This document shows, piece after piece, positions 22,839-32,469 of a stretch of DNA of 41,971 nucleotides. A program made the position numbers and the translations under genes. Each line of letters begins with the position of its first letter. Positions within the stretch are counted from its first letter, which is position 1. This DNA is from Reyranella massiliensis 521. GTDB lineage: Bacteria; Pseudomonadota; Alphaproteobacteria; Reyranellales; Reyranellaceae. The notes below the pieces were generated by a model. It was not told where the DNA came from and did no database searches. It worked only from the letters and a program-made list of their open reading frames with translations. The stretch lies in NCBI GenBank assembly GCA_945862125.1, contig CAMAYC010000036.1, forward strand, positions 1 to 41,971, in the 5' to 3' direction.

Positions 22839-24707
22839 ATGTCGCCTCCCGCCAACGATCGCGTTCCCGAGATGGGCGCCTCGCGTACCTGGGCGGTGAT
22901 CGCCATCATGGGCCGCCATTTGTGGCCAAAGGGTGAAATCGGCCTGCGCATCCGCGTCGCAGTCGCGATGGTGCTGCTGATTCTGGCCAAGGTCACCAAC
23001 GTCTACGTCCCGATCCTCTACAAACATGCAGTCGACGCGCTGGGGGAACCCGCAGCGCAGGCCGTCGCGGTGCCGATCGCCCTGATCCTGGCCTACGGCG
23101 TCGCGCGTGTCCTCGCCCAGGCCTTTGGCGAAGTCCGAGACGCCATTTTTGCGCCGGTTTCGCAGCGGGCGATTCGCAACCTCGCCCTGGAGGTCTTCCA
23201 GCATCTCCATGCACTGTCTCTGCGATACCACCTCGAGCGACAGACCGGCGGGCTCAGCCGGGTCATCGAGCGCGGCACGCAGGGCATGGAATTCCTGATT
23301 CGCTTCACGACGTTCAATATCCTGCCGACCCTGTTCGAGATCGTCCTGGTCAGCGGCATCTTGTGGACCCTCTACGACTGGCGCTTCATGGCCGTCACCC
23401 TGGGTGCCGTCACCAGCTACATCCTGTTCTCGGTCATCCTGTCGGAGTGGCGCATCAAGTTCGTGCGCCGAATGAACGATGCCGACACCGACGCCAACGC
23501 CAAGGCCATCGACAGCCTGCTGAACTACGAGACGGTCAAATACTTCGGCAATGAGTCCCACGAGGCGAAGCGCTACGACATCGGTCGCCGGCGCTACGAG
23601 ACGGCGGCAATCCGCTCGAGCCGGACCTTGTCGCTGCTGAACATCGGCCAGGGCTCGATTATCGCCGTCGGTCTGGTGGCGGTCATGTCCATGGCCGGGT
23701 ACGGCGTCATCCACGGCACGATGACGCTCGGCGATTTCGTGGCGGTGAACGCCTTCCTGATCCAGCTGTACGTGCCGCTCAATATGCTGGGCTTCGCCTA
23801 TCGCGAGATCAGGAGTGCGCTGGTGAACATGGAGAAGATGTTCGGCCTGCTCGACGTCGATGCCGAGATCGCCGACCGGCCTGGCGCACCGTCGCTCGTC
23901 GTCAGCGGCGGCGAGATCGTGTTCGACCATGTCGACTTCCACTACGAGAAGGCGCGGCCGATCCTGCATGACGTGAGCTTCCGCGTGCCGGCTGGAAACA
24001 CCGTGGCGATCGTGGGCTCGAGCGGCGCGGGAAAATCGACCGTCTCGCGCATCCTGTTCCGTTTCTATGACGTGGCGTCGGGCACCGTGAAGATCGACGG
24101 CCAGAACATCCGCGAAGTGCAACAGGCCAGCCTGCGGGCGGCGATCGGTGTGGTGCCGCAGGACACCGTGCTGTTCAACGATACCATCTACTACAACATC
24201 GCTTACGGCCGCCCTGAAGCCAGCCGCGAGGAGGTCGAGCAGGCCGCCCGCCTGGCGCGGATTCACGATTTCATCGTGGCGTTGCCGGAAGGCTACAACG
24301 CCACGGTGGGCGAGCGTGGCCTAAAACTCTCGGGTGGCGAGAAGCAGCGCGTGGCAATCGCCCGCACCATCCTCAAGAACCCCCGGATCCTGCTGTTCGA
24401 CGAGGCGACCAGCGCGCTGGACACGCGTACCGAGCAGGAGATCCAGCGCTCGCTGGAGGAGGTCAGCCGCGGGCGGACCACAGTTGTCATCGCGCATCGG
24501 CTGTCGACCGTCATCAACGCGGACGAGATCGTGGTGCTCGATCGCGGCCGCGTCGTCGAGCGTGGCCGCCATGGCGATCTGTTGGGCCGCAACGGTCTCT
24601 ATGCCGACATGTGGCGCCGCCAGCAGGAAGCCGCCGCCGAGGCCGAGCACGAGGTCGAAGAGCCGCCGTCATTCCGTGGCGAAGGCCATCTGCATGTCGC
24701 CGACTAG
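22839..24707 (+). CDS. Atm1-type ABC exporter (fused membrane and ATPase domains)
   Basis: The product is 622 residues from ATG 22839. The membrane domain (about 35-330) has six hydrophobic segments and the Atm1 hallmarks RAIRNLALEVFQHLHALSLR, RYHLERQTGGLSRVIERGT and SLLNYETVKYFGNE. The nucleotide-binding domain has Walker A GSSGAGKST, signature LSGGEKQR, Walker B ILLFDEATSALD and the H-loop IAHRLST. Bacterial Atm1 proteins export glutathione-linked sulfur or metal species and support iron-sulfur and heavy-metal homeostasis. The end overlaps the start of the following MFS gene by 14 bases, so they are co-transcribed. Confidence 0.92.
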   Translation: MSPPANDRVPEMGASRTWAVIAIMGRHLWPKGEIGLRIRVAVAMVLLILAKVTNVYVPILYKHAVDALGEPAAQAVAVPIALILAYGVARVLAQAFGEVRDAIFAPVSQRAIRNLALEVFQHLHALSLRYHLERQTGGLSRVIERGTQGMEFLIRFTTFNILPTLFEIVLVSGILWTLYDWRFMAVTLGAVTSYILFSVILSEWRIKFVRRMNDADTDANAKAIDSLLNYETVKYFGNESHEAKRYDIGRRRYETAAIRSSRTLSLLNIGQGSIIAVGLVAVMSMAGYGVIHGTMTLGDFVAVNAFLIQLYVPLNMLGFAYREIRSALVNMEKMFGLLDVDAEIADRPGAPSLVVSGGEIVFDHVDFHYEKARPILHDVSFRVPAGNTVAIVGSSGAGKSTVSRILFRFYDVASGTVKIDGQNIREVQQASLRAAIGVVPQDTVLFNDTIYYNIAYGRPEASREEVEQAARLARIHDFIVALPEGYNATVGERGLKLSGGEKQRVAIARTILKNPRILLFDEATSALDTRTEQEIQRSLEEVSRGRTTVVIAHRLSTVINADEIVVLDRGRVVERGRHGDLLGRNGLYADMWRRQQEAAAEAEHEVEEPPSFRGEGHLHVAD

Positions 24708-25848
24708 CGCTGTCGAAAATCCCTGGCGCGCCCTTCTGCCGGTCTTCCTCGCCTGTGCCGCCATCGGCCTGCAGGCGGGTGTTGCCTTGCCGTTGGTGCC
24801 GCTGGCGCTGGAGCGGCAGGGCGCGGACAAGCTTACCATCGGCGTCATCGCCGCCGCCTGGGGCATCGGCATGCTGGCCTTCGGCACGCGCATTCCGCAG
24901 ATGGCGGCGCGGTTTGGCGCCGTGCCCCTCATTGTCGTTTCCGTCGTGACGGGCTCGGTCGTCACGGTGGCCTACACGCTCACCAGCAGTCCCGTGGCGT
25001 GGTTCTTCCTCAGTCTCGTCCACGGCATCACCGGCGGCGTGCCGTGGGTGGTGAGCGAGATCTGGATGAACGTCGTCGTCGAGGAGAAGCGTCGTGGCCG
25101 CGTCATGGGCCTCTACGCGATGCTGGTCGCGCTCGGCCTGGCATTGGGTCCGCTGGTGCTGCAGCTGACGGGAGTCTATGGACCGGCGCCGTTCCTGACC
25201 TGCGCGGCATTGGCTTTGTTGGTTGCGGTGCCGCTGCTGCCGTACTGGAAGAGCGCGCCGGCCATCGAGCACACGGCCGACAGCGGCTTCACCATCGTCG
25301 TGCTGGCGGTCCCGCTTGCGATGTTTGCGGGCTTCGTCTGCGGCCTGGGCGAACAGGTCGCGTTCAGCTTCCTGCCGGTCTACGCAGTCGGCGCCGGCGT
25401 CTCGGCCGAGACCGGGGCGCTCTGGCTCTCGGCCTTCGTGCTGGGCAACGTGATCCTGCAATGGCCGATCGGCTGGATGGCCGATCACTACGACCGACGC
25501 GCCGTGCTCGCCGGCTGCACCCTGGCCAGCGCCATTCTCGTTGCGTTGCTGCCGATGGTGCCGGCGCAGTCGCCGGCGATCATCGGCGTCGTGCTCCTGT
25601 GGGGCGGCATTTCCTTTGCGATCTACCCGGTGGGACTGGCGCTGCTCGGCCAGCATTTCAACGGCGGCGACATCGCCCGCGCCAATACAGCCTTCAGCAT
25701 GCTCTATATTCTGGGCGGCCTGGTCGGCCGGCCGCTCGCGGGCGCGGCGATGGATGCCATCGGCGACCCCGGCCTCGGCTGGACGCTCGCCGTCTTCTAT
25801 TTCGCCGCGACCGTGGGTGCCTTGCTGGCGCTCCGCCGTCGCGGCTGA
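24694..25848 (+). CDS. MFS transporter downstream of the Atm1-type exporter
   Basis: The product is 384 residues from ATG 24694, inside the last codons of the Atm1 gene. Twelve hydrophobic segments are visible, including PWRALLPVFLACAAIGLQAG at the start and WPIGWMADHYDRRAVLAGCT, the D-x-x-D-R-R loop conserved in MFS carriers, in the second half. LVHGITGGVPWVVSEIWM resembles the YcaD/YfkF-like drug-efflux subgroup. The substrate is unknown. MeaB starts 16 bases downstream, so Atm1 - MFS - meaB - UPF0260 form one likely operon. Confidence 0.85.
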   Translation: MSPTSAVENPWRALLPVFLACAAIGLQAGVALPLVPLALERQGADKLTIGVIAAAWGIGMLAFGTRIPQMAARFGAVPLIVVSVVTGSVVTVAYTLTSSPVAWFFLSLVHGITGGVPWVVSEIWMNVVVEEKRRGRVMGLYAMLVALGLALGPLVLQLTGVYGPAPFLTCAALALLVAVPLLPYWKSAPAIEHTADSGFTIVVLAVPLAMFAGFVCGLGEQVAFSFLPVYAVGAGVSAETGALWLSAFVLGNVILQWPIGWMADHYDRRAVLAGCTLASAILVALLPMVPAQSPAIIGVVLLWGGISFAIYPVGLALLGQHFNGGDIARANTAFSMLYILGGLVGRPLAGAAMDAIGDPGLGWTLAVFYFAATVGALLALRRRG

Positions 25849-25863
25849 TAATTCTTCAGGCAA

Positions 25864-26862
25864 ATGAGCGCCACGGCCGCCAAGACCGAAGACACCATCG
25901 ATCCGCTTCTGGGCCCCCTGCTGGCCGGCGATCGGCGGGCGCTCGCCCAGGCGATCACCCTCATCGAATCGACCCGCAGCGACCATCGCACGCGCGCCGA
26001 TGCGCTTCTCGCGGCAGTGTTGCCACATAGCGGCAAGTCGGTGCGGCTCGGCATCACCGGCGTGCCCGGCGTCGGCAAGTCGACCTTGATCGAGCGCTTT
26101 GGACTCTCCCTGCTGGAGCGCGGCCGGTCGCTGGCGGTGCTGGCGATCGATCCGTCCTCCAAGCGCGGCGGCGGCTCGATCCTGGGCGACAAGACGCGCA
26201 TGGAAGAATTGTCGCGCCGGCATGCCGCCTTCATCCGGCCATCGCCTGCCGGTGCCACCCTGGGCGGCGTCGCGCGACGCACGCGCGAGGCGATGCTGCT
26301 GGTCGAAGCGGCGGGCTTCGACACCGTGATCGTCGAGACGGTGGGTGTGGGCCAGTCCGAGACAGCGGTGTCCGACATGGTCGACATGTTCATCGTGTTG
26401 CTGCTGCCGGGCGGCGGCGACGACCTGCAAGGCATCAAGCGCGGTGTCATCGAACTGGCAGACCTGATCGTGGTCAACAAGGCCGACGGCGATCTCAAGA
26501 CGACGGCGAAGCGGTCGGCCGCCGACTACCAGCATGCGCTGCGCATGCTGCGCTCGCCGACCATCGGCTGGACTCCCGAAGTTCAGATCTGCTCGGCGCA
26601 GACCGGTGAGGGCGTGATTGAGATCTGGCAGACCGTCGAGCGTTTTGTCGCTGCGGTTGGCGAGAAGGGCCTCCTCCGGCGCCGGGCCGAGCAGGCGCGC
26701 GCCTGGATGTGGAGCGAGGTCGGCGAAACCCTGCTGGCCGAGCTGCGCCGCCATCCAGAGGTGAAGCGCCTGGTCGGCGGCCTGGAGCGCGAGGTCGAGG
26801 CCGGCCGGGCGACCCCTGCCGTGGCGGCGCGGCGGATGCTAGAAGCTTTCCATGGGCGCTAA
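25864..26862 (+). CDS. meaB: MeaB/ArgK-type G3E GTPase, methylmalonyl-CoA mutase chaperone
   Basis: The product is 332 residues. GTPase motifs are GVPGVGKST (P-loop), [27 protein letters not shown] (Walker B/switch) and NKAD in VVNKADGD. MeaB loads and protects the B12 cofactor of methylmalonyl-CoA mutase by gating adenosylcobalamin delivery and preventing inactivation. Its partner scpA lies upstream in the window, although not in the same operon. The last 11 bases overlap the next gene. Confidence 0.95.
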   Translation: MSATAAKTEDTIDPLLGPLLAGDRRALAQAITLIESTRSDHRTRADALLAAVLPHSGKSVRLGITGVPGVGKSTLIERFGLSLLERGRSLAVLAIDPSSKRGGGSILGDKTRMEELSRRHAAFIRPSPAGATLGGVARRTREAMLLVEAAGFDTVIVETVGVGQSETAVSDMVDMFIVLLLPGGGDDLQGIKRGVIELADLIVVNKADGDLKTTAKRSAADYQHALRMLRSPTIGWTPEVQICSAQTGEGVIEIWQTVERFVAAVGEKGLLRRRAEQARAWMWSEVGETLLAELRRHPEVKRLVGGLEREVEAGRATPAVAARRMLEAFHGR

Positions 26863-27334
26863 ATCGTTCCTCAAACGGGCTCGTCTGGCCGCCGCCGCCA
26901 GCGAATTGCCATTCTGGAAGCGCAAGTCGCTCGCCCAAATGTCCAAGCAGGAGTGGGAATCGCTCTGCGACGGCTGCGGCATGTGCTGCGTCAACAAGCT
27001 CGAATACGAGGGCACCGGCGAGCTCGCCCAGACCGACACCTGTTGCAAGCTCCTCGACCCCAAAACGGCGCGCTGCAAGGACTACAAGAACCGCAAGAAG
27101 ATCGTCCCGGACTGCATCCAGCTCACACCAAAGGTGGTGGCCAAGATGGATTGGCTCCCCCAGACCTGTGGATACCGCCTGGTGCACCAGGGCAAGGACC
27201 TGTTTTGGTGGCACCCCCTGATCTCCGGCGACCCGGAAACCGTGCATCAGGCTGGCATTTCGGCCCGGGGACGGGTGATTTCCGAGGATGCGGTCGAGGA
27301 TATCAGCGACCGGGTGGTCGACTGGTTCGCTTGA
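26852..27334 (+). CDS. UPF0260 (YcgN-type) cysteine-cluster protein
   Basis: The product is 160 residues. The cysteine pattern CDGCGMCC, then TCCKLL, ARCKDY, PDCIQL and TCGYRL is that of the UPF0260/YkgJ-like zinc- or iron-binding family. [18 protein letters not shown] is highly conserved among its members. The role is unknown; a metal or Fe-S centre is likely. It overlaps meaB by 11 bases and is followed by a hairpin plus T-run, so it closes the Atm1-MFS-meaB operon. Confidence 0.9.
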   Translation: MGAKSFLKRARLAAAASELPFWKRKSLAQMSKQEWESLCDGCGMCCVNKLEYEGTGELAQTDTCCKLLDPKTARCKDYKNRKKIVPDCIQLTPKVVAKMDWLPQTCGYRLVHQGKDLFWWHPLISGDPETVHQAGISARGRVISEDAVEDISDRVVDWFA

Positions 27335-27369
27335 CGGGAGGCCCTCCGGGCCCGTAAAAAGCCGGCCTT

Positions 27370-27396
27370 CCCGCCTACCCGGCGGGATCGTTTTTT
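27370..27396 (+). terminator. Hairpin plus T-run between the UPF0260 gene and rpmB
   Basis: CCCGCC (27370-27375), loop TACCC, GGCGGG (27381-27386), then ATCG and six T. It probably ends the upstream operon. The T-run finishes only 13 bases before the rpmB ATG, so any transcript entering rpmB from upstream would meet it, and an attenuation role is possible. The four-base gap between stem and T-run weakens it as an intrinsic terminator. Confidence 0.6.
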
Positions 27397-27409
27397 AGTG
27401 GAAGTCGCC

Positions 27410-27715
27410 ATGCCCCGTCGTTGCGCCCTTTCGGGCAAGTCCGTGCAGTACGGCAACAATGTGAGCCACGCCAACAACAAGACCCGGCGCCGGTTCATGT
27501 CCAACCTGCAGGTCGCCTCGGTCCTGTCCGATGTGCTGGGCCATACGGTGCGGCTGCGGCTGACCCCGCGCGGCGTCAAGACCATCGAGCACAACGGCGG
27601 CATCGACGCCTACCTGCTCGGCACCAACACCAGCAAGCTCAGCCCCGAGATGACGGTGCTGAAGCGCCGGGTCGTGACGGCCAAGGCCAAGAAGGACGCC
27701 AAGAAGGCGGCCTAG
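27410..27715 (+). CDS. rpmB: 50S ribosomal protein L28
   Basis: The product is 101 residues from ATG 27410 (MPRRCALSGKSVQYGNNVSH). The family pattern is clear: ANNKTRRRFMSNLQ, then RLRLTPRGVKTIEHNGGIDAYL. The length matches alphaproteobacterial L28 (about 100 residues, longer than the 78 of E. coli) and it lacks the zinc-ribbon cysteine pairs. The C-terminus is lysine-rich. It is a structural protein of the large ribosomal subunit. Confidence 0.97.
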   Translation: MPRRCALSGKSVQYGNNVSHANNKTRRRFMSNLQVASVLSDVLGHTVRLRLTPRGVKTIEHNGGIDAYLLGTNTSKLSPEMTVLKRRVVTAKAKKDAKKAA

Positions 27716-27739
27716 CCGCCCCGGGGTCCAAGTCTGGCG

Positions 27740-28741
27740 CTACGGCGCCAGTTCGAACAGCAGCAGAATATTGCGCTGAAGCGGATTGAAGTTGTCGTCC
27801 GAGATCAGCCACAGCAGCGTCTCGCCGCGCGCGCCCTTGGTGGCGGCTATCCCCTCCAGATTGTCGACCGCATAGGGCGAGGCGAGCCGGGCCAGCTCTT
27901 CGGCCTGCACGGTGGCGCCGGGCTTCAGCTGGGTGGCGTCGAACCGCATGACGCGGCAGCGCACGCCGCGCGCCATGTCGAAGGCCCGCTCGATCGTGGC
28001 GAATGATCCATCCGGCAGCAGTGTGATCGCGGTCGGCTTGAAATCGGGCTGAGTCGCATAATCGAACGCACGCCAGAGATAGCCACCGGCCGCCGGTTCG
28101 CCGATCCAGCCCATCACCGTTCCCGGGCGCAGGCTGTATTCCTCGCTGATGGCGATGACGCGGCCATCGGGCAGCGCGGTCAGGGACTCGATGCCGCCGT
28201 TGGAGGGCTGCCGGCCGATGTCGGCAGGACCCTCTACCGGCATCGGCGTGTCGAGAAGCGTCGGGTAACGCCACAGCCGGTGGCGGCGCTCGAACGACAC
28301 CAGCCACGAGCCGTCGGGCAGGCGGGTCATGCCCTCGGCATCGGCTTCCGCCTTGGTGGCGATCAGCTTGCCGTCGAGGCCGCGGAGCTGGCCTATCCGG
28401 CTGGCGCTGAGGCCGACCAGGTTGCCCTTGGAATCGTAGTCGATGGTCGCGGTGAGCCAGGCGCCCTCGTCTGAGATCGATGTAAGGCTACGGCCGTCGG
28501 CCGCCACATGGAGATCCGACCAGCCGCCGAAATGGACGGAATTGGCGGTCATGACGATGCCGCCGCGCCAGACAAGCCGGCCGATTCGCGTGGCCGCCGG
28601 CTCATCGATCTTGAAGGGCTGCGCCGCGTTCCTGATCTCGAGGGGTTGTTCTTGCGCACTGGCCGGCGGTGGCGAACCGCCGCCGCAGGATGTGACGAGC
28701 AGGCAGGCGATGAAGAGAAGAAGTCGGACGGCCACCGGCAT
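27740..28741 (-). CDS. Esterase-like/phytase-like lipoprotein (beta-propeller type)
   Basis: The product is 333 residues from ATG 28741. The lipobox LLVTSC gives an N-terminal Cys at about residue 19. The mature part contains GGWSDLHVAADGRSLTSISDEGAWLTA, EGMTRLPDGSWLVSFERRHRLWRYP, GGIESLTALPDGRVIAISEEY and VDNLEGIAATKG (each is the start of a propeller blade). This is the esterase-like activity of phytase family (PF13449-type). Enzyme activity in this family is poorly known. It starts 11 bases after cobT and is probably its operon mate, although no link to B12 synthesis is known to me. Confidence 0.82.
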   Translation of the reverse strand: MPVAVRLLLFIACLLVTSCGGGSPPPASAQEQPLEIRNAAQPFKIDEPAATRIGRLVWRGGIVMTANSVHFGGWSDLHVAADGRSLTSISDEGAWLTATIDYDSKGNLVGLSASRIGQLRGLDGKLIATKAEADAEGMTRLPDGSWLVSFERRHRLWRYPTLLDTPMPVEGPADIGRQPSNGGIESLTALPDGRVIAISEEYSLRPGTVMGWIGEPAAGGYLWRAFDYATQPDFKPTAITLLPDGSFATIERAFDMARGVRCRVMRFDATQLKPGATVQAEELARLASPYAVDNLEGIAATKGARGETLLWLISDDNFNPLQRNILLLFELAP

Positions 28742-28752
28742 CAGACAGGGGC

Positions 28753-30687
28753 TCAGGCGGCGCGCCGGCCCGTCTTGCCGCCGCTCTTGCCGCCACCGGA
28801 CTTGCCGGCCGGGGCGCCACCGCGGCTCCGCGTCGCCCTGATTTCCTTCTTGTCGTCCTCGTCGAACAGCGAGGCAAGCTGCTCCATCATCGTGCCACCG
28901 AGCTGGTCGGCGTCGACGATGGTGACGGCCTTGCGGTAGTAGCGCGTGACGTCGTGGCCGATGCCGATGGCGACGAGTTCGACCGGCGAGCGCGTCTCGA
29001 TCCAGTCGATGACGTCGCGCAGGTGCCGCTCGAGATAGTTGCCGGGGTTGACCGACAGCGTCGAATCGTCGACCGGCGCGCCGTCGGAGATCACCATCAT
29101 GATCTTGCGTTCTTCGGGACGCGGCAGCAGGCGGTTGTGCGCCCACAAGAGCGCCTCGCCGTCGATGTTCTCTTTCAGGATGCCCTCGCGCAGCATCAGG
29201 CCGAGGTTTTTCCGCGCGCGACGCCACGGAGCATCTGCCGGCTTGTAGACGATATGGCGCAGGTCGTTGAGACGGCCCGGGTTGGCGGGCTTGCCGGCGG
29301 CGAGCCACTGTTCGCGGCTCTGGCCGCCCTTCCAGGCGCGCGTCGTGAAGCCCAGGATCTCGACCTTGACGCCGCAGCGCTCGAGCGTGCGGGCGAGGAT
29401 GTCGGCGCTCATGGCGGCGACGGTGATCGGCCGGCCGCGCATGGAACCCGAATTGTCGATCAACAGCGACACCACGGTGTCGCGGAAATTGGTGTCCTTT
29501 TCCTTCTTGAAGGACAGCGAATGCATCGGGTCGATGATGATGCGTGCGAGCCGCGCGGCATCGAGCGTGCCTTCGTCGAGGTCGAAATCCCACGACCGGT
29601 TCTGCTGCGCCATCAGGCGGCGCTGCAGGCGGTTGGCGAGCTTGCCGATCACGCCCTGGAGATGCGCGAGCTGCTGGTCGAGATGGTTGCGCAGGCGGCC
29701 CAGCTCCTCGGCATCGCAGAGCTGGTCGGCCTCGACGATCTCGTCGAACTTGACCGTATAGGCATGATACTGCTGGCCCAGCGGCTCGTTGGAGAGCGCA
29801 CCCGGGGGCAGCCACGGACGCTCGGCACGGCCAGGCTCCTCCTCGTCGCCCGAGCCCATCTGCATCTCGGTCTGGGCCTGATCGGCGGCGGTCTCGGAGG
29901 CGTCTTCCTGCTCGGAAGCGTCCTCGGTCTCTTCACCCTGGGCGCCGTAGCCCTGGGTCTCGCTGGAATCGCTGTTGTCGTCACCGGTCTCGTTCGACTG
30001 GCCGTCGGCGTTCTCCTGGTCCTGCGAGTCCTCGTTGTCGTCGTCCTGCAGGTCCGCCGATTCGTCGCCGAGCTTGAGGTCGCGGATGAGCTGCCGAGCG
30101 GCCCGGGCGAAGGCTTCCTGGTTGGCCAGCGATTCCTTCAGCTTCTGGAAATCGCGGCCGGCGGCGGCTTCGATATCGGCGCGCCACAGGTCGACCATCG
30201 CCTTGGCGGATTCGGGCGGTGGCGTGCCGAGCAACTGCTCGCGGGCGATCAGGCTGATCACGTCGGCGATCGGCGCATCGTCCTTCGATTTGACGCGGGC
30301 ATGGCCGCGCTGGTCGGAGCGCTGGCGCCACAGTGCCGAGAGATTGTCGGCGACGCCGGTCATGCGGCGGGCGCCCAGGGCTTCGACACGGACCTGCTCG
30401 ACCGCCTCGAAGATCGAGCGGGCGGTCTCGCCGCGCGGCACTCGGCGCAGGTGTGTCTTGCGATCGTGATGGCGGAGTTTCAGCGCCATCGAGTCGGCTT
30501 CGCCGCGGACGCGGCTCACATCTTCGACCGGCAGGTCGCGTGCCGGCACCGTGATGCGCGCCTCGGTGCCCAGCAGCGAGCCGCCGTCGGGCACGAACGA
30601 GACGTTCACTTCCTTGCGCGCCACCGCCCGCATGGTGGTGGCGGTAACGCGCCGGAATTCCTCGAGTGGCGTCGAATCCTTGGCCAT
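28753..30687 (-). CDS. cobT: Cobaltochelatase CobT subunit
   Basis: The product is 644 residues. The N-terminal half is followed by a long acidic linker (about 207-290, rich in D, E, S, Q, with repeats like [13 protein letters not shown]). The C-terminal von Willebrand A-type domain has the MIDAS motif [10 protein letters not shown] at about residue 405 and [11 protein letters not shown]. CobT with CobS forms the AAA+ ring that drives CobN to insert cobalt into hydrogenobyrinic acid a,c-diamide in aerobic B12 synthesis. CobN is not in the window. The gene starts 18 bases after the end of cobS. Confidence 0.95.
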   Translation of the reverse strand: MAKDSTPLEEFRRVTATTMRAVARKEVNVSFVPDGGSLLGTEARITVPARDLPVEDVSRVRGEADSMALKLRHHDRKTHLRRVPRGETARSIFEAVEQVRVEALGARRMTGVADNLSALWRQRSDQRGHARVKSKDDAPIADVISLIAREQLLGTPPPESAKAMVDLWRADIEAAAGRDFQKLKESLANQEAFARAARQLIRDLKLGDESADLQDDDNEDSQDQENADGQSNETGDDNSDSSETQGYGAQGEETEDASEQEDASETAADQAQTEMQMGSGDEEEPGRAERPWLPPGALSNEPLGQQYHAYTVKFDEIVEADQLCDAEELGRLRNHLDQQLAHLQGVIGKLANRLQRRLMAQQNRSWDFDLDEGTLDAARLARIIIDPMHSLSFKKEKDTNFRDTVVSLLIDNSGSMRGRPITVAAMSADILARTLERCGVKVEILGFTTRAWKGGQSREQWLAAGKPANPGRLNDLRHIVYKPADAPWRRARKNLGLMLREGILKENIDGEALLWAHNRLLPRPEERKIMMVISDGAPVDDSTLSVNPGNYLERHLRDVIDWIETRSPVELVAIGIGHDVTRYYRKAVTIVDADQLGGTMMEQLASLFDEDDKKEIRATRSRGGAPAGKSGGGKSGGKTGRRAA

Positions 30688-30705
30688 TCGGCCCTCTTCC
30701 CGGTC

Positions 30706-31713
30706 CTAGTGCAGCTTGCCGCCCTTGCCACTGCTTGCCGGCAGTTCCTTGCCGAAGCAGCGCTGGTAGTACTCAGCCAGCGTGGTGCGCTCGACCTCGT
30801 CGCACTTGTTGAGGAAGGTCAGACGGAAGGCGAAGCCCACGTCGCCGCCGAAGATGCGCGCGTTCTCCGCCCAGGTGATCACGGTACGCGGCGACATCAC
30901 GGTCGAAATGTCGCCGGCGATGAAGCCCGCGCGGGTGAGGTCGGCCAGCGCCACCATGGCGGAGACGATCTTGCGGCCCTCGTCGTTGTCGTAGGTCGGC
31001 GTCTTGGCGACGACGATGTTCACTTCCTGGTCGTGCGGCAGGTAGTTCAGGGTGGTCACGATCGACCAGCGGTCCATCTGGCCCTGGTTGATCTGCTGCG
31101 TGCCATGATAGAGGCCGGTCGTGTCGCCGAGGCCGACCGTATTGGCGGTCGAGAACAAGCGGAACGACGGATGCGGACGGATCACCTTGTTCTGGTCGAG
31201 CAGGGTGAGCTTGCCCTCGACCTCGAGCACGCGCTGGATCACGAACATGACGTCGGCGCGGCCGGCGTCGTATTCGTCGAACACAAGGGCTGCCGGGTTC
31301 TGCAGCGCCCAGGGCAGGATGCCTTCGCGGAATTCGGTGATCTGCTTGCCGTCGCGCAGCACGATCGCGTCCTTGCCGATCAGGTCGATACGGGAAATGT
31401 GGCTGTCGAGGTTGACGCGGATACACGGCCAGTTAAGGCGCGCCGCGACCTGCTCGATATGGGTCGACTTGCCGGTGCCGTGATAGCCTTGGACCATGAC
31501 GCGTCGGTTGTGGGCGAAGCCGGCCAGGATCGCCATCGTCGTGTCGTGGTCGAACAGGTAGGCATCGTCCATCTGTGGGACGTGTTCGGTCTGTACGCTG
31601 AACGCCGGCACTTCCATGTCGGTGTCGATGCCGAAGAGCTGGCGGGCGGAAACCTTGATATCCGGCACGCCCGACACATTCTGCTGGGCCGCGGTCGTCG
31701 TAGAGGCCATCAA
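30706..31713 (-). CDS. cobS: Cobaltochelatase CobS subunit (AAA+)
   Basis: The product is 335 residues. Walker A is [18 protein letters not shown] (about 82-99), Walker [16 protein letters not shown], and the sensor region is [20 protein letters not shown]. It belongs to the MoxR-like AAA+ clade and works with CobT. A hairpin plus T-run sits immediately upstream (31726-31750), leaving only 12 bases before the start codon. Order on the minus strand is J protein, cobS, cobT, phytase-like gene. Confidence 0.95.
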   Translation of the reverse strand: MMASTTTAAQQNVSGVPDIKVSARQLFGIDTDMEVPAFSVQTEHVPQMDDAYLFDHDTTMAILAGFAHNRRVMVQGYHGTGKSTHIEQVAARLNWPCIRVNLDSHISRIDLIGKDAIVLRDGKQITEFREGILPWALQNPAALVFDEYDAGRADVMFVIQRVLEVEGKLTLLDQNKVIRPHPSFRLFSTANTVGLGDTTGLYHGTQQINQGQMDRWSIVTTLNYLPHDQEVNIVVAKTPTYDNDEGRKIVSAMVALADLTRAGFIAGDISTVMSPRTVITWAENARIFGGDVGFAFRLTFLNKCDEVERTTLAEYYQRCFGKELPASSGKGGKLH

Positions 31714-31725
31714 ACGAATTCCTAC

Positions 31726-31750
31726 AAAACAAAACCCGCCAAAGTGCGGG
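31726..31750 (-). terminator. Intrinsic terminator or attenuator before cobS
   Basis: Read on the minus strand: CCCGC - ACTTTG - GCGGG, then TTTTGTTTT. The T-run ends at 31726, 12 bases before the cobS start at 31713, so the cobS ribosome site (AGGA in the tail) follows directly. It is either the terminator of the upstream J-protein gene, with a cobS promoter hidden in it, or part of a leader that controls cobS. I found no B12-box sequence that would identify a cobalamin riboswitch. Confidence 0.65.
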
Positions 31751-31822
31751 CAAAGTCAGTCTCGCAGGCCATTTTGTGCACCGCAAGCAGCCAATTGCCA
31801 GGATGGACGCTGGCGGCCGGAA

Positions 31823-32407
31823 TCACGCTACTGGCAGGTTTTCCGAGGCCCGCAGAGTGGAATAGGCGGCGTTGATTTCCTTCAGCTTTTCCTCAGCCGC
31901 CCGGGCACCGCCATTGGCATCGGGATGGTGAATTTTCACCAGTTCCTTGTAACGAGATTTCACGGCTGCCTGGGTCAGTGGCCATGAAAGTTCAAGAACG
32001 TCGAGGGCGTTGCGCTCGGCCGAGGTCAATTGTTCGCTGCCGTCGTTGAGCGGCGGCGGCTTTTCCCCCAGCCCGGCATCGTCGGCCAGGCCGAACGGGT
32101 CGTTGACGTGGGTATAGGTCCCGTTGCCGCTACGACGAGCGCCCAGGGGCCAAACCGGGCGGCGCCAGGTCGTATCGGCCCGGATGTGGGCCTCGATCTG
32201 TTCGGCGCCGAGGCCGGCGAAATAGTCCCATTTCTTGTTGTATTCACGGACATGCTCGAGGCAGAACCAGCGGTACTCGTTCAGCCGGTCCCGGGCCCAT
32301 GGCGCACGGTATTCGCCTTGCAGTCGACAGCCGGGCGCCTCGCAGACGCGCTGATGCGTCTGTGCACCATCGGTCTCCATCAATGGTTTCGCTCGCCGTC
32401 GTGACAT
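31823..32407 (-). CDS. J-domain (DnaJ-type) protein
   Basis: The product is 194 residues. The J domain is at the C-terminus (about 130-190) and keeps the HPD tripeptide in KIHHPDANGG, so it can stimulate DnaK ATPase. The N-terminal part has CEAPGCRLQGEYRAPWARDRL and RWFCLEHVREYNKKWDYFAGL, the pattern of small alphaproteobacterial J proteins encoded next to bolA and cobST. Its clients are unknown. It is divergent from bolA (62 bases between starts). Confidence 0.88.
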   Translation of the reverse strand: MSRRRAKPLMETDGAQTHQRVCEAPGCRLQGEYRAPWARDRLNEYRWFCLEHVREYNKKWDYFAGLGAEQIEAHIRADTTWRRPVWPLGARRSGNGTYTHVNDPFGLADDAGLGEKPPPLNDGSEQLTSAERNALDVLELSWPLTQAAVKSRYKELVKIHHPDANGGARAAEEKLKEINAAYSTLRASENLPVA

Positions 32408-32469
32408 TGCGCTAATATGTGTTCTCCGGTTTTGCCGGGCAAGTGAGGCCGGGCAGGGTGAGGGATGTG

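Noticed and set aside
31510-31525. Further GCGAAGC copies (also near 2769, 11265, 23567 and 26507) as members of the mini-hairpin set
   Set aside because: These lack the AGCGAAGCT core or the extended pairing stem, and most lie inside coding sequence, so they look like chance heptamers.
31714-31822. Cobalamin riboswitch upstream of cobS
   Set aside because: Only a short hairpin and T-run are present. The 109-base gap is too short for the full aptamer and no B12-box-like sequence was seen. The short gaps before scpA and meaB were also negative.
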